Origin: JALYNX01 sp040902845
GTDB taxonomy: Bacteria > Actinomycetota > Acidimicrobiia > Spongiisociales > ZC4RG35
Assembly: GCA_040902845.1 (NCBI GenBank)
Contig: JBBDWM010000019.1
Location: forward strand, 55,749-119,748
DNA: 64,000 bases
Reading direction: 5' to 3'
Both the position numbers and the translations under genes were made by a program. Below the pieces are notes generated by a model. It saw only the letters and a list, made by a program, of their open reading frames with translations. It made no database searches and had not been told where the DNA came from. Below are positions 8,002 to 16,242 of this stretch, in pieces. Position 1 is the stretch's first letter. Every line of letters starts with the position of its first letter.

Positions 8002-8777
8002 CACCCGCGGTAGAGGCGAGGGGTGTCGGGAAGGTCTTTGGCCCTGATGCCGATGCCGTCGAGGCCCTGAGGGACATCGATCTCGTGCTCTCGCCCGGGG
8101 ACTTCGCATCATTGATCGGCCCTTCGGGCTGCGGAAAATCGACTCTCTTGCGGCTGATCGGCGACCTGGCAGCTCCATCATCCGGAGAGCTCACGGTCAA
8201 CGGCAAGACACCCGGACAGGCCCGTCTGGATCGTGACTACGGGATGGTATTCCAGTCGGCAACCCTTCTCGATTGGCGCACGGTCAAGAAGAACGTCGAG
8301 CTTCCGCTGGAGATCATGGGCTTCGAAAGCGAGACCCGCGCCGCGAAGGCGCAGGAGATGCTGGCCCTCGTTCAACTCGAGAGGTTTGCCGGCCACTACC
8401 CATGGCAGCTGTCTGGCGGCATGCAGCAAAGGGTCGCCATTGCACGGGCCCTCGCCTTCAACCCCTCCCTCCTTCTCATGGATGAGCCATTCGGCGCTCT
8501 CGACGAGATGACCAGGGAGTTGATGCAGCAGGAGGTGCTCCGGATTTGGGAGGAAACCGGCACCACCGTGATCTTCGTCACCCACTCCATCCCGGAGGCT
8601 GTTTTCCTGTCGACACGGGTCCTGGTCATGTCACCGCGACCTGGCTGGATCACTGACGAGATCACGATCGACCTGGCGTCCAAGCGAGATGAGGACACGA
8701 GGGAAGCCCCCCGGTACTTCGAATTGATCACAGAAGTCAGAGAGGCGCTGCGACGGGGTGAGCGGAACGAGGCATGA
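7998..8777 (+). CDS. ABC importer ATP-binding protein (NitT/TauT type)
   Basis: A 259-residue ATPase that powers the importer. Walker A is GPSGCGKST (41-49), the Q-loop is VFQSATLL, the signature is LSGGMQQR, Walker B is LLLMDEPFGALD, and the switch His lies in FVTHSIPEAVFLSTRVLVM. ATG 7998 overlaps the upstream permease stop (ATGA) and the stop overlaps the next permease start (ATGA), fixing the start and arguing for coupled translation. The frame stays open far upstream, but the family N-terminus (VEARGVGKVFG) begins here. Confidence 0.95.
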   Translation: MTPAVEARGVGKVFGPDADAVEALRDIDLVLSPGDFASLIGPSGCGKSTLLRLIGDLAAPSSGELTVNGKTPGQARLDRDYGMVFQSATLLDWRTVKKNVELPLEIMGFESETRAAKAQEMLALVQLERFAGHYPWQLSGGMQQRVAIARALAFNPSLLLMDEPFGALDEMTRELMQQEVLRIWEETGTTVIFVTHSIPEAVFLSTRVLVMSPRPGWITDEITIDLASKRDEDTREAPRYFELITEVREALRRGERNEA

Positions 8778-9646
8778 CCGAGCGCGACGACATCATCCAC
8801 GAGACCCACGAGACGTCCGTCGTCACCGCTTTTGAAGGCGGCGTCCGGGTCGGCACCCGAGGGCCGTCGGCGATCCGGCGCTTCAGCGGTCGCTATACGC
8901 CGGCTGTTTTGGCGTTCTTCGCCGTAATCATCGCCTGGGAAGGCCTGACCCGCTTGTTCAGCGTCCAGACCTTCATCCTCCCCAAGCCGAGCGAGATAAT
9001 GACCAGTTTCTTTGAGACGTCAACGACGATCTGGGGTGTCGGGCTCAACACTCTCATCGAAGCGGCCAGTGGCTTTCTGCTCGGGACGACTCTTGCCGTT
9101 GTCACCTCGCTTGCGGCGGCACGATGGGTCGGGTTCCGAGAGGGGATCCTTCCGATGGCGGTAGCGCTCAATGCGACGCCCATCGCTGCGCTTGCTCCCA
9201 TCTTCAACAACTGGTTCGGCCTGACCAACCCATTCTCCAAGATTGGGGTGGTTGCCGTCGTGGTCTACTTCCCGGTGATGATCAACACTACGAGGGGCCT
9301 TCTCGAAATCGACCCCGCAGAACTGGAACTCATGCGTTCTGTTGCGGCCCCACCGACGGAGGTGATGCGCCGGGTGCAGATACCCAACGCATTGCCCTAC
9401 TTCTTCGCCTCGATGAAGGTGGCGACGGCCCTCTCCCTGATCGCGGCGATCATCGCCGAATATTTCGGCGGCCCACAAGATGTGCTCGGGCAATACATCG
9501 TGAATCGGGCTCAGCTGTTCCAGTTCCCCGACGCCTGGGCGGCGATACTCGTGGCGTCGATGATCGGTGTGACGTTCTATGCGTTGATTCTCGTAGCGGA
9601 GCGAGTATTCATGCCGTGGCACGTCTCGATGCGCTCGAGCGAGTAG
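8774..9646 (+). CDS. Second ABC importer permease (NitT/TauT/SsuC type)
   Basis: A 290-residue BPD_transp_1 permease with a longer cytoplasmic N-terminus (about 45 residues) before the first helix (YTPAVLAFFAVIIAWEGL). The EAA region reads RGLLEIDPAELELMRSVAA then RVQIPNALPYFFASMKVA, clearly paralogous to the first permease. Coupled to the ATPase gene by ATGA. A pair of different permeases in one NitT/TauT-type operon indicates a heterodimer. Confidence 0.93.
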   Translation: MTERDDIIHETHETSVVTAFEGGVRVGTRGPSAIRRFSGRYTPAVLAFFAVIIAWEGLTRLFSVQTFILPKPSEIMTSFFETSTTIWGVGLNTLIEAASGFLLGTTLAVVTSLAAARWVGFREGILPMAVALNATPIAALAPIFNNWFGLTNPFSKIGVVAVVVYFPVMINTTRGLLEIDPAELELMRSVAAPPTEVMRRVQIPNALPYFFASMKVATALSLIAAIIAEYFGGPQDVLGQYIVNRAQLFQFPDAWAAILVASMIGVTFYALILVAERVFMPWHVSMRSSE

Positions 9647-9719
9647 GAACGAATCTCCTCCGTGCGCGGGCGTTGTCATCGGGATATGGTGGCGCCACCT
9701 GAATCAGGAGGAGGAATAG

Positions 9720-10832
9720 ATGATGCTGGGCAAGTGGCGTAGTCACTTTTTGTGGCTTGGCGTCTTGGCATTGGTCGTCGCAGCCTGTGGCGACGACGGG
9801 GGGACCGGTGGAGCCGAGGAATGCACTGAGACAGACGAGGTTCGACTGCAACTCCAGTGGTTCGCCCAATCACAGTTTGCCGGGTACTACGTAGCCCAGG
9901 ACAAGGGCTTCTACGCGGACCAGTGCCTGGAGGTGACGATCCTCGAAGGTGCCGTCGAGATCGTGCCGCAGCAGGTTCTTGCCACGGGAGGCGCTGAGTT
10001 CGGTCTCGCCTGGGTGCCGAAGGCCCTGGTCTCGAAGGACGCCGGTGCGAATATCGTCAACATTGCCCAGGTCTTCGAACGATCTCCGACACTCATGGTG
10101 TCGTGGGCGGACTCCGGCATCACCGAGCCCGCCGATTGGGCCGGTAAGAAGGTCGGCAACTGGGGCTTCGGCAACGAGTTCGAACTGACCGCGGCGATCA
10201 GCAAGTTCGGCGTGGAGGTTGGCGAGCTGGTCGGCCAGGACTTCACCATGACCGCTCTGCTCAATCGTGAGCTCGACGCGGCGGAGGCGATGATCTACAA
10301 CGAGTACGCCCAGGTGCTGGAAGCCATCAATCCCGACACTGGGGAGCTGTATCAGCCCGAAGATCTGAGTGTCATCAGCCTCAACGATGTCGGTACCGGC
10401 ATGCTCCAGGACGCGGTTTGGGTCAACGCCGAATGGATCGCCGAGGAAGGGAACGAGGACATCGCGGTCCGGTTCCTCACCGCCTCGTTCCAGGGTTGGA
10501 TCCACTGTCTCGACGCCTTCGACGAGTGTGTCGACATCGTCCTCGACAACGGGTCCACGCTGGGTCAGAGCCACCAGGAATGGCAGCTCAACGAGATCCT
10601 GGCTTTGATCTTCCCCGCCACCAACGGCATCGGCGTGATGAATCAGGCACTGTGGGATCAGACGGTGGAGATCGCCACGACCGAGATCCCCGAGCTCCAG
10701 GGCAAGGAGATCTCGCCAGATGCCTATCGGACCGATCTCGCGGAGATGGCAATCGCCAATCTCTCCGACTCGGATACCGACGGGACCGGCTATGAGCGCC
10801 GGACCGTCGAGCTAAGGGAAGGCGGCGAGTAG
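9720..10832 (+). CDS. ABC importer substrate-binding lipoprotein (NMT1/THI5-like)
   Basis: A 370-residue periplasmic-type binding protein anchored as a lipoprotein at Cys23 (LVVAAC). The NMT1/THI5-like fold is shown by VRLQLQWFAQSQFAGYYVA, DKGFYADQCLEVTI, GGAEFGLAWVPKAL and WAGKKVGNWGFGNEFE. The ribosome site AGGAGGAGG is strong, and a GGTGGCGCCACC palindrome lies at 9688-9699 upstream. Tandem ATG codons at 9720 and 9723 make the exact start ambiguous. The NMT1/THI5 superfamily binds pyrimidine-like, nitrate-like and sulfonate ligands. Context suggests a pyrimidine-type ligand. Confidence 0.93.
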   Translation: MMLGKWRSHFLWLGVLALVVAACGDDGGTGGAEECTETDEVRLQLQWFAQSQFAGYYVAQDKGFYADQCLEVTILEGAVEIVPQQVLATGGAEFGLAWVPKALVSKDAGANIVNIAQVFERSPTLMVSWADSGITEPADWAGKKVGNWGFGNEFELTAAISKFGVEVGELVGQDFTMTALLNRELDAAEAMIYNEYAQVLEAINPDTGELYQPEDLSVISLNDVGTGMLQDAVWVNAEWIAEEGNEDIAVRFLTASFQGWIHCLDAFDECVDIVLDNGSTLGQSHQEWQLNEILALIFPATNGIGVMNQALWDQTVEIATTEIPELQGKEISPDAYRTDLAEMAIANLSDSDTDGTGYERRTVELREGGE

Positions 10833-10852
10833 CAACAAGAGGTTGTCCGTAT

Positions 10853-10896
10853 TCCGTTCTCCGTTTTCCGTCTCCTGACGGGCTACGGAGAACGGA
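10853..10896 (+). promoter_or_regulatory. Nested intercistronic stem-loop
   Basis: TCCGTTCTCCG (10853-10863) pairs perfectly with CGGAGAACGGA (10886-10896). Inside the loop CCGTC-TCCT-GACGG forms a second hairpin. It sits 20 bp after the binding-protein stop and is not followed by a T-run. An mRNA stabiliser or attenuator that raises binding-protein levels over the downstream enzymes is plausible. A second palindrome, CTTTCGAAAG (10936-10945), overlaps the next ribosome site. Confidence 0.55.
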
Positions 10897-10953
10897 TGAC
10901 GCTTCGCCGCGACACGGGTAGTTTTCGCCTTCGAACTTTCGAAAGGAACTCTT

Positions 10954-11796
10954 ATGCCCAACGTCGTCAGAGCCGCCATCGTCCAGACCGAGTGGACCGG
11001 GGACATGGACTCGATGATCAAAAAGAACGCCGACTATGCCCGTGAGGCGGCGCAGCAGGGGGCCAAGGTCATGTGCTTCCAGGAGCTGTTCAATGGGCCC
11101 TACTTCTGCCAGGTCCAGGAGAACGAGCACTTCGATTACGCCGAGCCGATCCCCGACGGCCCCACCACCAAGTTGATGCAGGATCTGGCCAAGGAGACCG
11201 GGATGGTCCTGGTGGTGCCGATCTTCGAGAAGGAGCAAGAGGGCTTCTACTACAACACCGCGGCCGTGATCGATGCCGACGGGACCTATCTCGGCAAGTA
11301 CCGAAAGAACCACATCCCGCATGTGAAGGGGTTCTGGGAGAAGTTCTATTTTCGGCCTGGGAATTTGGGATACCCGGTCTTCGACACCGCAGTCGGCAAG
11401 GTCGGTGTCTACATCTGTTACGACCGCCACTTTCCTGAAGGTTGGCGGGCCTTGGGCCTCAACGGCGCCAAGATCGTGTTCAACCCCTCGGCCACCAGCC
11501 GAGGTCTGTCCATGTATCTGTGGAACCTCGAGCAGCCGGCCTCGGCGGTGGCCAACGAGTACTTCATCGGGGCCATCAACCGGGTGGGCAAGGAGCCGCT
11601 TGGGGACAACGACTTTTACGGATCGTCCTACTTCGTCAACCCCCGGGGCCAGATCATCGGTGAGCCGGCGTCCGACACCGATGAGGAGCTGGTGATCAGA
11701 GATCTTGACCTGGACCTGATCGACGAGGTCCGCCAGCAGTGGGCGTTCTACCGGGACCGCCGTCCCGACGCCTACGGCGACCTGGTCGCACCCTGA
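10954..11796 (+). CDS. Beta-ureidopropionase / N-carbamoyl amidohydrolase (nitrilase family)
   Basis: A 280-residue cytosolic C-N hydrolase. The catalytic triad is Glu44 (CFQELFN), Lys118 (KYRKNHIP) and Cys155 (YICYDRHFPEG). The sequence resembles beta-ureidopropionase and N-carbamoylputrescine amidase, and the adjacent dihydropyrimidinase favours N-carbamoyl-beta-alanine (or N-carbamoyl-beta-aminoisobutyrate) hydrolysis to the beta-amino acid, CO2 and ammonia. It follows the importer genes and precedes dihydropyrimidinase by 11 bp. An N-carbamoyl-D-amino acid hydrolase activity (hydantoin route) is the main alternative. Confidence 0.88.
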   Translation: MPNVVRAAIVQTEWTGDMDSMIKKNADYAREAAQQGAKVMCFQELFNGPYFCQVQENEHFDYAEPIPDGPTTKLMQDLAKETGMVLVVPIFEKEQEGFYYNTAAVIDADGTYLGKYRKNHIPHVKGFWEKFYFRPGNLGYPVFDTAVGKVGVYICYDRHFPEGWRALGLNGAKIVFNPSATSRGLSMYLWNLEQPASAVANEYFIGAINRVGKEPLGDNDFYGSSYFVNPRGQIIGEPASDTDEELVIRDLDLDLIDEVRQQWAFYRDRRPDAYGDLVAP

Positions 11797-11807
11797 ACGG
11801 AGGAGTC

Positions 11808-13229
11808 ATGGCAAGGACCGTCATCAAGGGTGGCACGGTTGTCACCGCGAACGCGTCGACACAGTCTGATGTCCTGATCGAAGGGGAAAAGGTGGTCGCC
11901 CTGGCCGCACCCGGCTCCCATGATTGGGAGGCCGGCGCCGACAAGGTGATCGACGCCGCGGGCAAGTACGTCATCCCCGGCGGAATCGACGTCCACACTC
12001 ATATGGAGTTGCCGTTTGGCGGCACCAGGGCGGCGGACACGTTCGAGACCGGGACCCGGGCTGCGGCCTGGGGTGGGACCACCACCATCATCGACTTCGC
12101 AGTGCAGACCAAGGGCCAGAACCTGATGGACGGGTTCGAGGCCTGGATGGGCAAGGCCGACGGCAACTGCGCCATCGACTACGGATTCCATCTCATCGTC
12201 GGTGATGTCACGGAGCAGTCGCTGAAGGAGATGGACATCGCCCTCGAAGAGGGTGTCACCTCGTTCAAGATGTTCATGGCCTATCCGGGCGTCTTCTACT
12301 CGACCGACGGCGAGATCTTCCGGGCCATGCAGAAGGCGGCCGAGAACGGCTCGACGATCATGATGCATGCCGAGAACGGGATCGCCATCGACGTCCTCGT
12401 CGAGCAGGCCCTGGCTCGAGGCCATACCGACCCCATCTATCACGGGCTGACCCGGCCAGCGATCCTCGAGGGTGAGGCAACCCATCGGGCGATCAAGCTG
12501 GCGGAGCTGGCGGGATGCCCGTTGTACGTGGTTCACATGTCGGCAGCCGAGGCCTTATTGGAGCTGACCCTCGCCCGGGATGACGGTCAGAACGCGTTTG
12601 GCGAGACCTGTCCCCAGTACTTGTTCCTTTCCCTCGACGACCTGGGCAACGGGTTCGAGGGGGCGAAGTATGTCTGCTCACCGCCGTTGCGGGACCGGGC
12701 CGAGGAACACCAGGAGACCCTGTGGAGGGGTTTGGCCACCAACGATCTTCAGATCGTCTCCACCGACCACTGTCCCTTCTGTTGGGGCGACCATCCCCAG
12801 TTCGGGACCCAAAAGCAGTTGGGGCGTGACAGTTTCGCGGCCATCCCCAACGGGCTACCCGGGGTCGAGCACCGGATGGAGCTGATCTACCACGGTGGGG
12901 TGCACGAGGAGCGACTCGGTCTGAACCGCTTCGTCGAGGTGACGGCAACCACCCCCGCCAAGATGTTCGGCCTCTATCCACAGAAGGGCACGATCGCGGT
13001 TGGCTCGGACGCCGACATCGTCGTCTTCGACCCGGCAGCGAGGCACAAGCTGAGCGCTGAGACCCATCACATGTGGGTCGATTACTCGTGTTATGAGGGT
13101 CTCGAGATCACCGGCAAGGTGGACACGGTGCTGACTCGGGGAAAGGTCATCATCGAGGATGATCGGTACCTGGGAACAGCCGGTGACGGCCACTACCTGC
13201 GCCGCGCCACCAACCAGTACTTGATCTGA
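11808..13229 (+). CDS. Dihydropyrimidinase / D-hydantoinase
   Basis: A 473-residue cyclic amidohydrolase opening dihydrouracil, dihydrothymine or 5-substituted hydantoins. Binuclear zinc ligands are visible: His63 and His65 (DVHTHME), the lysine to be carbamylated Lys154 (TSFKMFMAYPG), His187 (MMHAENG), His243 (VVHMSA) and Asp320 (STDHCPF). Tyr159 is the oxyanion residue. ATG 11808 has a strong site (CGGAGGAG) 11 bp after the preceding stop; the frame is open further upstream but lacks family sequence there. With the nitrilase it forms the second and third steps of reductive pyrimidine catabolism. Confidence 0.94.
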   Translation: MARTVIKGGTVVTANASTQSDVLIEGEKVVALAAPGSHDWEAGADKVIDAAGKYVIPGGIDVHTHMELPFGGTRAADTFETGTRAAAWGGTTTIIDFAVQTKGQNLMDGFEAWMGKADGNCAIDYGFHLIVGDVTEQSLKEMDIALEEGVTSFKMFMAYPGVFYSTDGEIFRAMQKAAENGSTIMMHAENGIAIDVLVEQALARGHTDPIYHGLTRPAILEGEATHRAIKLAELAGCPLYVVHMSAAEALLELTLARDDGQNAFGETCPQYLFLSLDDLGNGFEGAKYVCSPPLRDRAEEHQETLWRGLATNDLQIVSTDHCPFCWGDHPQFGTQKQLGRDSFAAIPNGLPGVEHRMELIYHGGVHEERLGLNRFVEVTATTPAKMFGLYPQKGTIAVGSDADIVVFDPAARHKLSAETHHMWVDYSCYEGLEITGKVDTVLTRGKVIIEDDRYLGTAGDGHYLRRATNQYLI

Positions 13230-13374
13230 ACTATTGCCGGCCGACTTTGCCGGCGACCAACCCTCTCGGATCCGCCGGTTTCAAGCCTCGTCTTGGTCAC
13301 AGTCGCCGGCAAACAGACGCCGGTCGGCCGGGGCTACCGCTCCAAGGCGAGCCTGGTCACAGCCGGTCGCTAAA

Positions 13375-14103
13375 TCAGTCAGCGGCCGGGACCAGGTAAC
13401 GGGCCCAGAGCGGGAGCGACTCCCGCGCCGCGGTTCTTGCGAAGATCGCCATCGTCATGTTGAGACCGGCATGGACCGCCAACGGGGCCCAGATCGAACC
13501 GGTCTCCATCCGAAGCCAGACCAGGCCAGCGCCCACGATGGTGGTCACCATGACGGTGACGACGACATGGGCCACGCTCGCCAGACTGCGGCGGTCAGCA
13601 GCCTTGGCTTGATCGAGCCCGGGACCGATGTGCCACATACCAAACATGGCGGCGCCGGCCCATAGGGCGATGGGAGCGGGGTTGAGGGCGATGAGGGCGG
13701 TGTGGAGAACCCCTCTGAAGACGGCTTCCTCGATAAGTGCGGTCATGATCGGGATCCGGATCAGGATCTGGGAGGCCGCTTCTCGGGGTCCCATCGCTGC
13801 CATCCGGGGGTCGGCGAGTTGGCCGCGCAACTGTGGGTGAGAAAGCATGACCATCCCGACCATGCTCATCAGAAGGATGGTCCCGACTCCCCAGGCAGCC
13901 ACGGTGCCACCGTCGGGCACCCCCAGGCCGATGGTGTCGAAACCGAACCAGGCCCCGGTCACTATCACCAGCGCTGCGCCTACCGAACCGGTGACGAGCG
14001 GCGCCCATCTTGCCCGAAACCTGCCGGGCAGAAGGACATAGACCAGGGTCTGGAAGCCGACTGCGTATGCAACCAGCGGTATGGCAGTGGTGTCGAGAGG
14101 CAT
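13375..14103 (-). CDS. CPBP-family intramembrane metalloprotease
   Basis: A 242-residue polytopic protein of the CAAX-protease/bacteriocin-processing (Abi) family. Motif 1 is ALIEEAVFRGVLH (EExxxR), motif 2 is FGMWHIG, and motif 3 is LAVHAGLN. The chosen start is ATG 14103, because the frame upstream has no membrane or family-like sequence and would run into the dehydrogenase gene; a GTG at 14130 is possible. It lies on the opposite strand between the dihydropyrimidinase and semialdehyde dehydrogenase genes, so it is probably not part of that pathway. Confidence 0.85.
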   Translation of the reverse strand: MPLDTTAIPLVAYAVGFQTLVYVLLPGRFRARWAPLVTGSVGAALVIVTGAWFGFDTIGLGVPDGGTVAAWGVGTILLMSMVGMVMLSHPQLRGQLADPRMAAMGPREAASQILIRIPIMTALIEEAVFRGVLHTALIALNPAPIALWAGAAMFGMWHIGPGLDQAKAADRRSLASVAHVVVTVMVTTIVGAGLVWLRMETGSIWAPLAVHAGLNMTMAIFARTAARESLPLWARYLVPAAD

Positions 14104-14251
14104 ACCGATCGCCGGTGGAGAGGCGGACACATGCCCGCCGGCGCGAACAGGTGCTGTTGTTCGAAAAGGTATCGGTAATCTTCCGCTATCGGAACAGCCC
14201 CAAGTTTCCGGCCTGTCTGGCCGACTACCTTGAGGGCAACCGGAGGGCATC

Positions 14252-15745
14252 ATGCGGACCATCAACCATTGGATCGACGGCTCGGCGAGCGCGGGTGCTT
14301 CCGCCCGGGTCGGTCCCGTATACAACCCGGCTACCGGGTCACAGACGGCGGAAGTACCCATGGCTTCGGCAGCCGATGTCGACGCCGCAGTCCGGTCGGC
14401 GAAAAACGCTTTCGAGACCTGGCGTTACTCCTCTCTGACCCAGCGTCAGAACATCATGTTCGCCTTCCGCGAGCTGGTGGCAGCCCGGCTGCTCGAATTC
14501 GCCAATCTCCTCACCGCGGAGCACGGAAAGACCACGGACGACGCGTTGGGCGAGGTGCAGCGTGGCCTGGAGGTCATCGAGTTCGCCTGCAACATCGCCC
14601 ATTTGCTCAAGGGTGACTTCTCAGAACAGGTGTCAACCGGTGTCGACACCTACACCATCCGTCAGCCGATGGGCGTGGTGGCCGGGATCACACCGTTCAA
14701 TTTTCCCGCGATGGTCCCGATGTGGATGTATCCGCTGGCGATTGCCTGTGGAAACACGTTCGTCCTGAAGCCGTCGGAGAAGGATCCATCGGCCTCGATC
14801 CTCGGAGCCGAGTTGCTGGCGGAGGCCGGGTTGCCCGATGGCGTTTTCAATGTGATCCACGGTGACAAGGAGGCGGTCGACGCCATCCTCGCTCACCCCG
14901 ACATTGCAGCCATCTCCTTTGTGGGCTCGACCCCGATCGCCCGCTACATCTACGAGAGCGGGACCCGCAACGGGAAACGGGTCCAGGCGCTCGGCGGGGC
15001 CAAGAACCACATGGTCGTGTTGCCCGATGCCGACATCGACCTCGCTGCCGACTCCGCGGTATCTGCCGGCTACGGGTCGGCCGGAGAGCGATGCATGGCG
15101 ATCTCGGCGGTGGTCGCCATCGGTGAGGCCGGTGACCGGCTGATCGAAGGGGTCCAGACCCGGATCGAGAAGTTGAAGGTGGGGGCTGGTGACGAGCCGG
15201 GTGTGGAGATGGGGCCGCTGGTGACCAGGGCTCACCTCGACCGGGTGCGGGGCTATGTCGACGCCGGAGTCTCCGAGGGAGCGCTTCTGGTGGCCGACGG
15301 CCGCGAGTTGGTAGTCGACGGGCACGAAGAAGGTTTCTTTCTGGGCCCGACCCTGTTCGACCGGGTGACCCCCGACATGTCGATCTATACCGACGAGATC
15401 TTCGGCCCGGTGCTCTCGACGGTCCGGATGGATCATTTCGAGGAAGCGATCCGTCTCATCAACGAGAACCCCTACGGGAACGGCACCGCCATCTTCACCA
15501 ACGACGGTGGGGCCGCCCGTAAGTTCCAACAGGAGATCCAGGTGGGGATGGTCGGGATCAACGTCCCCATTCCGGTGCCGCTCTCGTTCTACAGCTTCGG
15601 TGGCTGGAAGGATTCGATCTTCGGGAGCCATGCCATCTACGGCCCTGAGGGGGTTCATTTCTACACCCGCCAGAAGGTGGTCATCTCGAGGTGGGCCGAC
15701 CCGATACACCGCGGGGTGGACCTCGGGTTCCCCACCCACGGGTAG
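14252..15745 (+). CDS. mmsA: CoA-acylating (methyl)malonate-semialdehyde dehydrogenase
   Basis: A 497-residue aldehyde dehydrogenase of the MmsA group, which oxidises malonate or methylmalonate semialdehyde with NAD+ and CoA to acetyl- or propionyl-CoA plus CO2. Diagnostic features are ITPFNFPAMVPMWMYPLA (Asn150), VLKPSEKDPS (Lys173) and the nucleophile Cys281 in GSAGERCMAIS, plus PVPLSFYSFGGWKDS near the C-terminus. The start has GGAGGG upstream. In this neighbourhood it would consume the semialdehyde formed from beta-alanine or beta-aminoisobutyrate after the missing transaminase step. Valine or inositol catabolism is the alternative. Confidence 0.92.
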   Translation: MRTINHWIDGSASAGASARVGPVYNPATGSQTAEVPMASAADVDAAVRSAKNAFETWRYSSLTQRQNIMFAFRELVAARLLEFANLLTAEHGKTTDDALGEVQRGLEVIEFACNIAHLLKGDFSEQVSTGVDTYTIRQPMGVVAGITPFNFPAMVPMWMYPLAIACGNTFVLKPSEKDPSASILGAELLAEAGLPDGVFNVIHGDKEAVDAILAHPDIAAISFVGSTPIARYIYESGTRNGKRVQALGGAKNHMVVLPDADIDLAADSAVSAGYGSAGERCMAISAVVAIGEAGDRLIEGVQTRIEKLKVGAGDEPGVEMGPLVTRAHLDRVRGYVDAGVSEGALLVADGRELVVDGHEEGFFLGPTLFDRVTPDMSIYTDEIFGPVLSTVRMDHFEEAIRLINENPYGNGTAIFTNDGGAARKFQQEIQVGMVGINVPIPVPLSFYSFGGWKDSIFGSHAIYGPEGVHFYTRQKVVISRWADPIHRGVDLGFPTHG

Positions 15746-15751
15746 CCCTCC

Positions 15752-15804
15752 CCGTAATTGAGACATACAGGGGTCATATACGGACCTGTGGGTCCCAATT
15801 ACGG
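15752..15804. repeat. Palindromic intergenic repeat, copy A
   Basis: Arms CCGTAATTGAGACATACAGG (15752-15771) and CCTGTGGGTCCCAATTACGG (15785-15804) pair with two mismatches around the core GGTCATATACGGA. The right arm runs into GGAGGGG (15803-15809), which lies 7 bp before the downstream lipoprotein ATG and looks like its ribosome site. Member of a six-copy family in this window. Confidence 0.88.
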
Positions 15805-15816
15805 AGGGGTTTCCCG

Positions 15817-16230
15817 ATGAATCGTTGCGGCCCGCGCAGACTGGTCTTGATGATGGTTGCGGCATTGCTGGTTGCGGCATGCTCTTCTGGAGACGAGGTG
15901 GCTGTTACCACGACCTCATCCGAAGTAGCCCTGAGCGATCTGGTCGCCGATTGGGACAACGGCCAATTGTTCCTCCAAATCACCGACGATGGGTCCTATC
16001 AGACCCTGGCAACGGCGACCTCGGATCCCAACGATCCCCTGATGGGTGGCTTCGTGGCCCGGGACGGCGTGAATCTCATCTTCGTCACCAACATCTATGG
16101 GGAGTGCGCCGGCCAAACCGGGGTCTATGAAGTTCTCATGACCGATAGCCAACTTATCCTCACCCTGGTCGACGACCCATGTCAGTTCCGGGCCACCCGG
16201 TTCGTGGACCCGTGGCAAAAGTCGGGTTGA
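15817..16230 (+). CDS. Small lipoprotein
   Basis: A 137-residue exported lipoprotein (lipobox ALLVAAC) followed by a short Thr/Ser linker and a beta-rich domain of about 100 residues. The domain has two cysteines (YGECAGQTGVYEVLM and DDPCQFRATRF) likely to form a disulfide. The pattern resembles small secreted beta-barrel or lipocalin-like actinobacterial lipoproteins, but no function is known. Translation probably starts from a ribosome site lying at the end of palindromic repeat copy A. It converges on the export operon with 12 bp between stops. Confidence 0.75.
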   Translation: MNRCGPRRLVLMMVAALLVAACSSGDEVAVTTTSSEVALSDLVADWDNGQLFLQITDDGSYQTLATATSDPNDPLMGGFVARDGVNLIFVTNIYGECAGQTGVYEVLMTDSQLILTLVDDPCQFRATRFVDPWQKSG

Positions 16231-16242
16231 AGGGCCGCGAGC

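Noticed and set aside
11739..11808. Longer start for the dihydropyrimidinase gene inside the upstream gene
   Set aside because: The extra 23 residues lack family sequence, while ATG 11808 has a strong CGGAGGAG site and begins the conserved amidohydrolase strand.
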